Source of the DNA: Microbacterium sp. H83
GTDB lineage: Bacteria; Actinomycetota; Actinomycetes; Actinomycetales; Microbacteriaceae
NCBI RefSeq assembly: GCF_001650405.1
Contig: NZ_LWCU01000022.1
Span: 1-53,032 of the forward strand
DNA: 53,032 nucleotides
Direction: 5' to 3'
Below, piece after piece: positions 14,215 to 22,002 of the stretch. Within the stretch, counting starts at the first letter, position 1; each line of letters opens with the position of its first letter. A program made the position numbers and the translations under genes. The notes below the pieces were generated by a model. That model did no database searches. It was not told the origin of the DNA and was given only the letters and a program-made list of their open reading frames with translations.

Positions 14215-16605
14215 ATGGCGGATCACCTGCGCCTCAATGGCGTAACACCGATGACAACGAAGCGACGGACGAACCGGCGCCCGGGCTCGACTCCGTTCGA
14301 TCCCGATGAGCACCGCGAGCATGTCTTCAGCATCATGAACGACCTCGATGATGCGATGCCCGGCCTGTTCGACGACCTCGCCTCTGAGCCCTCGGCCGAG
14401 GATCTCGGAGAGATCGTCCTCAAGGTCACGGGTAGCGCTCAGTTCTCGCCCACGGAGTTCTCCGCGTTGAAGATGAGCCCGCTGGCGGGCAACGAAGACA
14501 AGCACTTCTTCGTGCTCACCAACCAGGAGTCTCGCGCGCTCTTCCACCAGCTCGCGGAAAAGTACTCGGCGGATGCTTCGGACTGGGAGGACCCGAAGGC
14601 GTGGCGCACGATGCTCGAGAAGGTGCAGAACATCGAGCTGTACGGTCGTGACGACCGCGTCGGCCCCAGTGCGATCCAGCCTGAAGGCGACAGCGTCGCC
14701 ACCATCGACATCGTGCTGTGGCCCACCTCTGTCATGAACAAGAGCGCCGAGAAGGTCGGGAGAGAGCGAGTCCGAGCGATACGGTCGTTCATCCAAGCCT
14801 CCGACCCGACAGACGGGCGGGTGGAGGTCGTGTACTCCGACGACCGGGACCCCGACACTCTGCAGGTGCGGGCCACTGTGAGCGCGCAGGTTTTCGACAT
14901 GATCGCCGAGCACCCGTACGTGGAACGCATTCAGGGTCCACTAGTGGCGGCGGTCACCCAGAAAGACATCTTCGAGAGCTCAGCCCCTACCCAGCCGCCG
15001 CTGCCGGAGGGGACTCCCATCGGGATCATCGACGACCTCATCGTCGATGCCAATCCTTGGTTGCGTGACGTCGTCGTCGCTCAACGAGATTTCCCGGCGG
15101 GCTACGTGTTCGGCTCGGCTACCCGTCATGGCACGCAGGTCGCCGGCCTCGCCGCCTGGGGTGACATCGCACCCCTGCTTGCAGACCCTGACTACGACGG
15201 GCAGCCATTCCCGCTGTACCTTGCTCGCGTTGCGCAGATGAACTCCCACGGGGAAACCCAACTCGTCGACAACGCGGAGAAACAGCTCGAGGACGCCTTG
15301 CGATGGCTCCACGAGCAGGGAGTCCGCATCGTCGTGTTCGCTCTAGGGAAGGAAGAGCCGGACGGCGGAGCGATCCCTGAGATCCTGTCCTCGACGCTGG
15401 ATCGCGTATCCACCGAACTCGAAATGGTCCTCGTCACGGCTGCCGGAAACCTGAAAGAAGCCGCCGGGCACTGGCTGAATGACTACCCCAGCTACCTCAT
15501 CGACTCCTCCGCCAAGGTGGCGGCACCGGGGAGCGCCGCCACCGCCGTCACTGTCGGTTCCCGCGCGCACGCGGATGTCGTCGACACCTCGTCCAGCCCC
15601 TACGGACAGCCCATCGCTAGCGCAGGCAAGGCTGCGCCTTTCAGCCGGACAGGACCATCTCGAGCGACGAACGCAGCCGGGCGGCAGAAGCCCGAGTTCG
15701 CCAGTTACGGCGGCAGCTGGGGTTACGACTCGTCCATCGACCAGATCATCCGTGACAACGCCGGACTTGCAATCCCCACCCTGATTCCGCCGGTCAACGG
15801 CCGAAACTTCGGCTTCGCAGCCGGAACCAGCTATGCGGCACCTCGAGTCGCTCACGAGCTGGCTCGCATCAAGACGCGGTACCCGGATGCGGGGCCGAAT
15901 CTCCTTCGCGCACTCCTCGCGCTGTCCGGCGACCAGCTCCCCACAGGGGTGAAGAACCCTAACGAAGTGATGTCTGGGGTCTTCGGAGTCCCGGATGCCG
16001 ACCGGGTACTGGAGAGTGTCGGCAACTCGGTCATCTTCGTCTATGAAGGCGTCATCGCGACGAACTCCCACCTGGCAATCGAACTGCCGATCCCGGAGCA
16101 GTTCGCCACGGGCTTCTCGCAGCGTGAGGTGCGTATCGCGCTCGCGTTCGATCCGCCCACTCGCCGCAGCCGGCGCGATTACGTTGCTGGCAACATGACC
16201 TTCGAACTGATCCACCGCGAGCCGCTCTCTGCAATTCAAGCGGCCTATGCCAAGCAGCCCACCGCCAAGCAGCTCGCCGCAGACCCCTCGCTGACCTTCG
16301 TTCCGGCGATGAAAGGCTTGCCGATGTCCCCGCCGAAGACGCGCTTCAAGTCCTCGACGCTGATCTGTCGTGAGTACTCGAACCCCGTCCGCGGCTGGGA
16401 CCCGGACGACCAGATCTACCACCTCGTCGTCACCCATGAGCCGAGCCCCTGGACTCCTGCGCAGAAGGACGAGTACAAGGAGCAACGGTTCGCTGTGGCC
16501 GTCCGCCTCGTCGACCACGGCCGCCCGGAGCTCGACCTGTTCGGACTCGCAGAGGCTCAGCTGCAAGCACGTACCCGCGGCCGCGCACAGGGACAGACGC
16601 CATGA
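14215..16605 (+). CDS. Subtilisin-like serine protease (S8), IetS-like
   Basis: 796 residues. The S8 triad is complete: Asp in GIIDD (273/274), His305 in RHGTQVAGL and Ser539 in GTSYAAPR, with oxyanion Asn412 in TAAGN. There is no signal peptide, so it is cytoplasmic. An N-terminal ~260-residue region precedes the protease domain and a ~250-residue C-terminal domain follows. A cytoplasmic S8 protease of this size paired with a small AAA ATPase is the composition of the phage-defence system IetAS. The leaderless ATG at 14215 is favoured by the -10 spacing; ATG 14251 is an alternative. It overlaps the next gene in an ATGA. Confidence 0.9.
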   Translation: MADHLRLNGVTPMTTKRRTNRRPGSTPFDPDEHREHVFSIMNDLDDAMPGLFDDLASEPSAEDLGEIVLKVTGSAQFSPTEFSALKMSPLAGNEDKHFFVLTNQESRALFHQLAEKYSADASDWEDPKAWRTMLEKVQNIELYGRDDRVGPSAIQPEGDSVATIDIVLWPTSVMNKSAEKVGRERVRAIRSFIQASDPTDGRVEVVYSDDRDPDTLQVRATVSAQVFDMIAEHPYVERIQGPLVAAVTQKDIFESSAPTQPPLPEGTPIGIIDDLIVDANPWLRDVVVAQRDFPAGYVFGSATRHGTQVAGLAAWGDIAPLLADPDYDGQPFPLYLARVAQMNSHGETQLVDNAEKQLEDALRWLHEQGVRIVVFALGKEEPDGGAIPEILSSTLDRVSTELEMVLVTAAGNLKEAAGHWLNDYPSYLIDSSAKVAAPGSAATAVTVGSRAHADVVDTSSSPYGQPIASAGKAAPFSRTGPSRATNAAGRQKPEFASYGGSWGYDSSIDQIIRDNAGLAIPTLIPPVNGRNFGFAAGTSYAAPRVAHELARIKTRYPDAGPNLLRALLALSGDQLPTGVKNPNEVMSGVFGVPDADRVLESVGNSVIFVYEGVIATNSHLAIELPIPEQFATGFSQREVRIALAFDPPTRRSRRDYVAGNMTFELIHREPLSAIQAAYAKQPTAKQLAADPSLTFVPAMKGLPMSPPKTRFKSSTLICREYSNPVRGWDPDDQIYHLVVTHEPSPWTPAQKDEYKEQRFAVAVRLVDHGRPELDLFGLAEAQLQARTRGRAQGQTP

Positions 16606-16928
16606 CCCGGGTGCACGATAACCACCCGTGGCGACAGACACCCCCTCCCCCGTTCTTTGAGGAGACGCTGCAAGAGGGCAACGTCGTCGAAGACAAAGCT
16701 CACGGTCAGTTGGTCATCACCTACCAGGGGCCGTGCCCGTGCTGCCTGGGGCAGACGGTGTCGAAGACTCCGTTGACCGTGATCCCGAGCGACGACCAAG
16801 GCATCCGCGGACAGAGCGCCGGTCAGCCTTTCACTGTGACGATGCAATGCGCCTGCGTCACCGTCCACCCGGACACCCCGGCAGGGATGAGTGGCTGCGG
16901 ACATGAGTGGGAAGTGACGGTGCGATGA
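16602..16928 (+). CDS. Small cysteine-rich protein in the subtilase/AAA locus
   Basis: 108 residues, starting at an ATG that overlaps the protease stop (ATGA) and ending with an ATGA overlap into the next gene. It has clustered cysteines and a histidine: GPCPCCLGQT, then MQCACVTVHP, then SGCGHEW, suggesting a zinc-binding ribbon. No family is recognised. Strict coupling between the protease and the membrane protein suggests it belongs to the same system, perhaps as an adaptor or sensor. Confidence 0.78.
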   Translation: MTRVHDNHPWRQTPPPPFFEETLQEGNVVEDKAHGQLVITYQGPCPCCLGQTVSKTPLTVIPSDDQGIRGQSAGQPFTVTMQCACVTVHPDTPAGMSGCGHEWEVTVR

Positions 16929-17416
16929 TGCGAGAGTTAGAGATCATCTCGGGTCGGCGGGCAACTCCCGCAGGAGTCGAACAGCTGCAGCGCATCCGAC
17001 AGATGCAACGCAGCCAACTGTATGCAGTGCGAGCCATGGCGCAGAACTGGCGCAACGGCGTCGGTTTGGTCGCAGTCGCCGGCGGCGCCATCACATTCCT
17101 CGCAGGTCCCGACGTCCTCAAAGAGGCAAGCCGCACATCCGTCGTGGACGGCGCCTATCTCTTGCTCTTCGGAACGGTCGCCACCGTCATCGCCGTCATC
17201 CTTGCGATGCGCGCGTCATTCGGCTGGCCGCTCCGGCTGAAGATCGTCGATGAGGACACTCTCACCAACTGGGAAGCCGAAGAAACGAATCGGACTGTCT
17301 GGCTTCTGCGTATTTCGATGGTCCTCAGCGCGCTTGCGCTCATCATCTTCGCGCACGCGAGCGCGGTCCTCGTATTCAATGTGCCGTTCTATTGGCACTT
17401 CTGCGACTGGGCGTAG
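16925..17416 (+). CDS. Three-helix membrane protein in the subtilase/AAA locus
   Basis: 163 residues from ATG 16925, overlapping the previous stop. A cytoplasmic helical N-terminus (about 1-43, many Gln/Arg) is followed by membrane helices at about 46-61, 76-97 and 125-150 with a charged loop between the second and third. No domain is recognised. A membrane component next to a protease and AAA ATPase could be the effector or the membrane anchor of a defence system; the canonical IetAS pair does not include one as far as I know. Its stop lies 2 bases from the stop of the convergent AAA gene. Confidence 0.78.
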   Translation: MMRELEIISGRRATPAGVEQLQRIRQMQRSQLYAVRAMAQNWRNGVGLVAVAGGAITFLAGPDVLKEASRTSVVDGAYLLLFGTVATVIAVILAMRASFGWPLRLKIVDEDTLTNWEAEETNRTVWLLRISMVLSALALIIFAHASAVLVFNVPFYWHFCDWA

Positions 17417-17418
17417 CC

Positions 17419-18384
17419 CTACCAGGGGCGTTCGACGGTCTCGCGGAGCGCGAAGTCGATGTCGGCCTGCCGGATGCCCTTGTTCTTCTCGAGCAGTGAG
17501 TGACGAGCGGCAGAGTTTGCGAAGTACTCCACCGCTGCATGCGGCAGGCCTTCGAAGCGGTCCACGTACTGTTGCGCGAGCGCGAACCCGTCAGCGGACA
17601 GCAGCCGACGGAGCAGCTCTCGTGTCTCGTCGGCGCTGGGAAGCCCGAGTTCGATGACAGCATCGAACCGCCGCCAGAGCGCCGCATCGAGGATCTGTGA
17701 GTGGTTGGTCGCCGCGACGATGAGCGAGGGTCCCGTATAGGCGTCAATCTGTTGCAGTACGGCATTGACCACTCGGCGCAGCTCACCATGATCCGAGACG
17801 TCCCCGCGCATCTTCCCGAGCGAGTCGAACTCGTCCAGGAACAGCACGTATGAGCCCGTCGAGGCGAAAGCGAACAGGTTGCTGAGGTTCGTCGCCGTCT
17901 CGCCGAGGTAGCTGGACATCAGACCTTCGACCCGCGCGGTCACAAGCGGCCGCCCCAGGTCATGAGCAAGGGCAGATACCGCCGAAGTCTTCCCGCACCC
18001 GGGAGGGCCCGACAGGAGCACACGATTGCGTCTCGGGAGGTTTGCCGCGTCCAGTGCCGGCCAATGGTGCACTTCGTTGACGAGGCGCTTCAAGGTAACT
18101 TCCACATTGGGCGCGAGCACCAAATCGTTGATGTACCGATCCGGGTACTCCACCCGCGCCAAAGGCAACGAGCTGTCCCGGTCGACGGGAGGTTCCGGCA
18201 TCGCGGGACCATCGACCACGCCGACGGAAGAGTTTGCGGCCAAGAGCGTACGGAGCTCTCGGGCAAGGACCGTATGGCGCTTGCTTTCTTCCTCTTGGAT
18301 GATGGCCTGCACTGCCCGGCGGAACTTGAGATCGTCACGATCCCCGTATGCGGAGATCATGTCGCGAATGTGCCGTCCAGCCAT
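17419..18384 (-). CDS. AAA+ ATPase, IetA-like
   Basis: 321 residues. The AAA core is at about 75-260: Walker A GPPGCGKT (126-133), Walker B VLFLDEFDSLG (Asp184, Glu185), sensor-1 Asn in AATN (227), and arginine fingers in ALWRRFD (Arg238-239). The N-terminal 70 residues are helical and contain no known domain. The size and FtsH/spastin-like core match the ATPase of IetAS. It faces the subtilase operon tail-to-tail rather than lying in tandem with it. The ATG at 18384 follows GAGAGGGTAG. It is divergent from the XRE regulator at 18455. Confidence 0.9.
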   Translation of the reverse strand: MAGRHIRDMISAYGDRDDLKFRRAVQAIIQEEESKRHTVLARELRTLLAANSSVGVVDGPAMPEPPVDRDSSLPLARVEYPDRYINDLVLAPNVEVTLKRLVNEVHHWPALDAANLPRRNRVLLSGPPGCGKTSAVSALAHDLGRPLVTARVEGLMSSYLGETATNLSNLFAFASTGSYVLFLDEFDSLGKMRGDVSDHGELRRVVNAVLQQIDAYTGPSLIVAATNHSQILDAALWRRFDAVIELGLPSADETRELLRRLLSADGFALAQQYVDRFEGLPHAAVEYFANSAARHSLLEKNKGIRQADIDFALRETVERPW

Positions 18385-18454
18385 GGTTACACTCTACCCT
18401 CTCGTCGCCTGAACATCTAGATTTTCAGTGCTATTTCTTTGCTACCATGAACAC

Positions 18455-18745
18455 ATGGTCGGTCGTCGCCCGAAGTCAGAATTTGCCTACTCTATGCGCA
18501 GTGACCGTCTTCGAACTGTGCTACTGAACCAGCGTAAAAAAGTGCTACATCTTTCACGAGCCGAATTGTCGGAGCGTGCGTCCGTGAGCGTGTCCACGAT
18601 CCGCGCCATCGAGGAGGGGCGGACCGTCGACCCTGGGCTCTTCACCGTGATTTCCCTGGCCGTGGCGCTTCAGATTGACCTCGGACCGATGATGACCAGC
18701 GTCACCGGCCCGATCCGTCACAAGCCGCTCCACGACACCGACTGA
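18455..18745 (+). CDS. XRE-family helix-turn-helix regulator
   Basis: 96 residues from ATG 18455 (MVGRRPKSEF). One Cro/C1-type helix-turn-helix is clear: LSRAELSERASVSVSTIRAIEEGRTVDPGLFTVISLAVAL. A TACCAT -10-like element ends seven bases before this ATG, so the transcript is probably leaderless; a GTG at 18428 in the same frame is less likely. It is divergent from the AAA gene, and GTGCTA/GCTAC repeats in the 70-bp intergenic region are candidate operators. It probably represses the protease/AAA locus; the ImmA-type protease at 11797-12672 could act on it, though the two genes are not adjacent. Confidence 0.85.
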   Translation: MVGRRPKSEFAYSMRSDRLRTVLLNQRKKVLHLSRAELSERASVSVSTIRAIEEGRTVDPGLFTVISLAVALQIDLGPMMTSVTGPIRHKPLHDTD

Positions 18746-18795
18746 GCGCCTAGCTACGGCTGCGATGACCTCCGGCTTTCGCTAGACGGTCGCTC

Positions 18796-18825
18796 TTGGC
18801 GCGCACGCGACCGAATCGCTAGGGT
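18796..18825 (+). promoter_or_regulatory. Promoter for leaderless hypothetical gene
   Basis: TTGGCG (18796-18801), an 18-bp spacer and TAGGGT (18820-18825), ending seven bases before the GTG at 18833. This supports both the gene and its start. Confidence 0.55.
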
Positions 18826-18832
18826 CAAGCGC

Positions 18833-19118
18833 GTGGCCCTAGAAGCAGAGTTGCTGTGCCAAGGAAGTACTGAAGATATCGCCCTCGCGCTCCTGCGCAG
18901 TTTCGGGTGCGAAGGGGAATTCGTCAATGCTCACAGCATCATGGTGGTGACGGACCAGAGGTTCTCGTCGGAACCCGACGTTGCAGCGCTCGTCGGGCAA
19001 GAACCCAGCAAGCCACCGCACCGTCCACTTCGACGACCCTGCGGAAGCGGCGGAGATCGTCCAGTTCGCTGACCTGCTTCTGCGGATGCTCACCCGAGCG
19101 GCTGCGCCGAGCGTATAG
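18833..19118 (+). pseudogene. Hypothetical small protein, apparently frameshifted
   Basis: From GTG 18833 the frame reads MALEAELLCQGSTEDIALAL... to DVAALVG, then turns into arginine/proline-rich sequence. In another frame the sequence continues plausibly from the same point: [20 protein letters not shown] and on to [14 protein letters not shown], stopping at 19118. Removing one G from the GGG at 18995-18997 joins them into a protein of about 94 residues. No family is recognised. It may be a real pseudogene or a homopolymer error. Confidence 0.5.
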
Positions 19119-19236
19119 CCACCTTCGCACGAGTGTGGGCGTAGCGAGCGGCCGCCCGCGGTAGATTCCGTGAGCGACTTCTTGCATCAGCTCAGGGCGT
19201 TCGATCCAGTCGGCAACCAGACCCGCAGATGGACGG

Positions 19237-20022
19237 TCAGGTGGCGGACGCTCGCTGCTGGTACTGGGCGAGAGCTCCGTCGAATGTCTCGAGAGCGGTG
19301 CGAACCAGCGCACTCACCAATGCCCAGCTCGATGTGGCGCGATGAATGTTGGCGTTGCCGCCGCCGATCTGGCGATGTTGGAGAGCCATCACGGCGGCGG
19401 CGGAATTCCCGTGAGCGAGAGAGCTGCACAGACGCCAAGCGAGAAGCGTCGAGGGCTGCTGGGAGATCTTCAGGCTTCGCTCCACGGCGGTGAGCATGTC
19501 CGTGTGGCTGAGGCGGGGCACGTCGAGCGATGACTGGTGGAGCCCTTTGACCTTGCGTCGCAGGCTGTCAAGGTGATCGTGGCGCTGGAGGTCCCAGTCT
19601 GTTGCCGCATGCCCGGCGGCTGAGGCGAACTCTGCGCTGTCGCGTTGGTCCCACGATGCGGTGCGCAGTGCGCGCAAGACGCGACGGTTGCTGACGTTGG
19701 GCTGGAGCAGCCAGTACGCCGTCGCAGATGTCTCCAGTGCCGCGCGAATCAGAACGTAGCCCGCGTAGTTGGGCAGACCATGACCCGCCACGAGGTGATC
19801 GAGCGCTACGAGATGCTCTGCGGCGAGCTGCAGCTGGAATCGCACCTGGTACGAGATAGGGCTGTAATCGGTGCGTTCGTCTTCTCTTGCCAACATCCCG
19901 TCGGGTGTGACGATCACAGCCAGCGCTCGAGACCTCATCTCGTGGATGCGTGGCCGCAGCGAGTCGTACTGTTCTTGCCCGTATCGTTCGAGATCGGGGT
20001 TGACGAAAGAATCTTCTGCCAT
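19237..20022 (-). CDS. Conserved hypothetical protein, alpha-helical
   Basis: 261 residues, helical, soluble. The N-terminal part (EQYDSLRPRIHEMRSRALAV...YSPISYQVRFQLQLAAEHLVAL) leads into VLIRAALETSATAYWLLQP and later LLAWRLCSSLAHGNSAA. These blocks recur in the protein at 9185-10015, so the two probably share a fold. No catalytic motif is recognised. It is divergent from the nuclease-like gene at 20155 and may be regulated with it. The ATG start at 20022 gives MAEDSFVNPDLERYG. Confidence 0.78.
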   Translation of the reverse strand: MAEDSFVNPDLERYGQEQYDSLRPRIHEMRSRALAVIVTPDGMLAREDERTDYSPISYQVRFQLQLAAEHLVALDHLVAGHGLPNYAGYVLIRAALETSATAYWLLQPNVSNRRVLRALRTASWDQRDSAEFASAAGHAATDWDLQRHDHLDSLRRKVKGLHQSSLDVPRLSHTDMLTAVERSLKISQQPSTLLAWRLCSSLAHGNSAAAVMALQHRQIGGGNANIHRATSSWALVSALVRTALETFDGALAQYQQRASAT

Positions 20023-20154
20023 GCACCCGTTCTAGCAGCGCCGGCAAGAACGACTCGATTGGCCCCTCTCAATTCCCCCGCTCTCCCGCGGGTCTGTCAC
20101 TTCTGCGGCGAACAACGACGGCTCGCCTGCCAGCGAGTCGGTCATACTGGGCGG

Positions 20155-21156
20155 GTGGCCCCCTCCCCGATCTATACGAGCGAGCCCATGGTGACTCGCG
20201 CTCTCGCTGCCGAGATCAGACATCACCCGACCGCATTACAGGATTTCTTAGAGGGCTTGAGCGACAAGCGGCCGTTCGGGCTTCTGCAGCGAGTGCGTTG
20301 CGAAGCAACCGCCCGCGTCGACGTCCTCCTCGAGTTCGAACAAGCCGACGGCACGCCGCTCTCGGTCGGACTTGAAGCGAAGTTCGACCACGAGCTCACC
20401 CGCGCTCAGATCCGCAAAGAGGCCGACGCCGTCCAGCAGCTCTTCGTCGTTGTCCGCGACACCGACGGCGTGCCTCATTGGCTCGCCGAGGACTTCCCTA
20501 CGGTGCCCGTGATCAGTTGGCACGACCTGCTGAAGCGTTTCCCTGATTCGAGAATCACAACGGACGACCTGGATTCGATTCGCACTCCGAAGGCAGCCGT
20601 CGAAGCGCATTTCACGCGCCTCAAACCCCACCTTGACCAGCGGCTGGACGGGTGGGCTATCGATCCTCGCCGTAACGGCAGCGGCAATCCTTCAATCGTT
20701 TTCGGGTCGCCGCCGCTGCCGGATGGCCGCACTCTTCGCGGGCAGATCCAGGTCACCGGACGAGGCATGCCAAAGCACGCTGAGGACCTCCGGCTCGAAA
20801 GCCACATGGGCATCTCGGTGGTCGAAGACGAGTCGAACTACTTCGACCCGAAGCTGTCGCCCGACGTCCCGGCTTGGATCGAGAGCCTCAGGACACTTCA
20901 GCGGGAAGTCCTCGACGGGCACGAGGACCGATTGCTGATCAGCCGGCGCGCACCAGGAGTGAGCTCGCGAGACCTCGGGCAGTGGAAGAAGCCACTGGCG
21001 ATAACGCACCTCGAAGAGGACGCCCACCTCGCCAAAGGCTACGTCGATTGGGCCATAGGCCCAAAGACAGCCCCCGTGCCACTAGAACGCTTGGATGAGC
21101 TCGCGGCTATCACGGTTGAGGTCTTCGAACGGTGGCATGCGGCCGAGTCAGGTTGA
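20155..21156 (+). CDS. PD-(D/E)XK nuclease-like protein
   Basis: 333 residues from GTG 20155; a longer upstream reading frame exists but would overlap the opposite-strand gene, and a CATACT -10-like element ends six bases before this GTG (leaderless). Residues about 50-85 read ARVDVLLEFEQADGTPL then SVGLEAKFDHELTRAQIRKE: an aspartate on one strand and ExK on the next, followed by a helix, the PD-(D/E)XK nuclease signature. The rest (about 100-333) is unrecognised. In a defence-rich island a restriction-type or effector nuclease is plausible; no methyltransferase partner is present. Confidence 0.7.
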   Translation: MAPSPIYTSEPMVTRALAAEIRHHPTALQDFLEGLSDKRPFGLLQRVRCEATARVDVLLEFEQADGTPLSVGLEAKFDHELTRAQIRKEADAVQQLFVVVRDTDGVPHWLAEDFPTVPVISWHDLLKRFPDSRITTDDLDSIRTPKAAVEAHFTRLKPHLDQRLDGWAIDPRRNGSGNPSIVFGSPPLPDGRTLRGQIQVTGRGMPKHAEDLRLESHMGISVVEDESNYFDPKLSPDVPAWIESLRTLQREVLDGHEDRLLISRRAPGVSSRDLGQWKKPLAITHLEEDAHLAKGYVDWAIGPKTAPVPLERLDELAAITVEVFERWHAAESG

Positions 21157-21308
21157 AGCGGCTCGCTCACCGGTCCGTCGCAGGCCTTGGGGACGAGAGC
21201 ACGACCTCGGGAATGCTGCCCGTTGATTGAGTAGACCTAACTACAGAATCCAGGACAGCAATATCGTAGATCCTGCAGGCCGCCGCCCGCGCTGCATACG
21301 CTCGCCCA

Positions 21309-21533
21309 ATGACGTTCGATCCTGATCAGTGGGACGACATCCTGGATGAAGCAACGAGGAACGTCAGAGCCGCAGACAAGAGGTTCCGCGCTTCGTGCGT
21401 CGGCGCACCTGTGGAGGCAATCGTCTACGAGTTCGGGATCAGCGGACCTCTCGTGGACCTCGACGATGACGATCTGCGCGCGTACGCGGAAGCGGTCTCG
21501 ACCGGTCGGCCGTTCCCCTTGCCCATCGCCTAA
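21309..21533 (+). CDS. Small acidic hypothetical protein
   Basis: 74 residues (MTFDPDQWDDILDEATRNVR...LVDLDDDDLRAYAEAVSTGR). Acidic, soluble, with no known domain. No ribosome binding site is present and a CATACG element lies about nine bases upstream of the ATG, so a leaderless transcript is possible. The 150 bases between it and the nuclease-like gene hold no other gene. Confidence 0.6.
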   Translation: MTFDPDQWDDILDEATRNVRAADKRFRASCVGAPVEAIVYEFGISGPLVDLDDDDLRAYAEAVSTGRPFPLPIA

Positions 21534-21540
21534 CTCACAC

Positions 21541-21801
21541 TCACTCGTAGCTGCGGTGCACGTGCCAGCCGTGCTCTGCCTTGAACACGTCGAAGACGAG
21601 CGACAGCCCGTCGTCGTCCGTGCCTTGGAAGCGCCAGCCGTAGAGCCCGGCATTGCCCTCGCGGGGCGCGACCCAGATGGAGTGACAAAGGCGAGTGGGA
21701 GTATCCGTCACCTTCCAGCGGCGACCTGCAAAGACCATCCTGGCGGGAATGTCGTCGGCCATCCATAGGGTCGCAGGAAGGTGAGCAGTCGAAGGTCTCA
21801 T
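21541..21801 (-). CDS. DUF6504-like small protein under probable LexA control
   Basis: 86 residues from ATG 21801. The sequence MADDIPARMVFAGRRWKV...SIWVAPREGN...VFDVFKAEHGWHVHRSYE fits the layout of DUF6504 proteins, which in actinobacteria often accompany the SOS mutasome genes imuB and dnaE2. A TATTCT -10-like element ends six bases before the ATG, and a LexA-like palindrome (21812-21827) overlaps this promoter. It is divergent from a second small SOS-associated gene. The longer upstream frame would run across that promoter, so the short start is preferred. Confidence 0.68.
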   Translation of the reverse strand: MRPSTAHLPATLWMADDIPARMVFAGRRWKVTDTPTRLCHSIWVAPREGNAGLYGWRFQGTDDDGLSLVFDVFKAEHGWHVHRSYE

Positions 21802-21811
21802 GATCCGAGAA

Positions 21812-21827
21812 TAGAACATAGATTCGA
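21812..21827. promoter_or_regulatory. LexA (SOS) box
   Basis: TAGAACATAGATTCGA matches the actinobacterial LexA consensus TCGAACNNNNGTTCGA at 10 of 12 defined positions. It sits between the two divergent small genes at 21801 and 21868, where it could repress both. Confidence 0.65.
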
Positions 21828-21867
21828 ATGTTGCTAGCCTAGTGACGGCCGGAGAGAGGATGCCGGC

Positions 21868-22002
21868 GTGGGATCGAGCAAGAGGTTGGCGGCGTACTAC
21901 GACATGCGTTCCCAGCATGAAGAAATCCTGCGTGCCGCTCGCGCGGGGCCATTGCAATCGCTCACTGACCGCGAGCTCGCGTTTTCGCCAACTACTCCAT
22001 GA
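21868..22002 (+). CDS. Small basic protein, mutasome-neighbour type
   Basis: 44 residues from GTG 21868: MGSSKRLAAYYDMRSQHEEI, then LRAARAGPLQSLTDRELAFS. The start is fixed by GGAGAGAGGA seven bases upstream. I recognise this SSKRLAxxYD...GPLQSLTxxEL pattern from short actinobacterial proteins encoded near DnaE2/DUF6504 genes (from memory, not checked). A LexA-like box lies upstream. Its stop overlaps the start of the next gene in an ATGA. Confidence 0.75.
   Translation: MGSSKRLAAYYDMRSQHEEILRAARAGPLQSLTDRELAFSPTTP

Noticed and set aside
14439..14930. Minus-strand open frame within the subtilase gene
   Set aside because: Antisense shadow of a gene with a complete catalytic triad.
19645..20154. 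N-terminal extension of the nuclease-like gene
   Set aside because: The frame is open, but it lies opposite the well-supported gene at 19237-20022, and a promoter-like -10 precedes the GTG at 20155.
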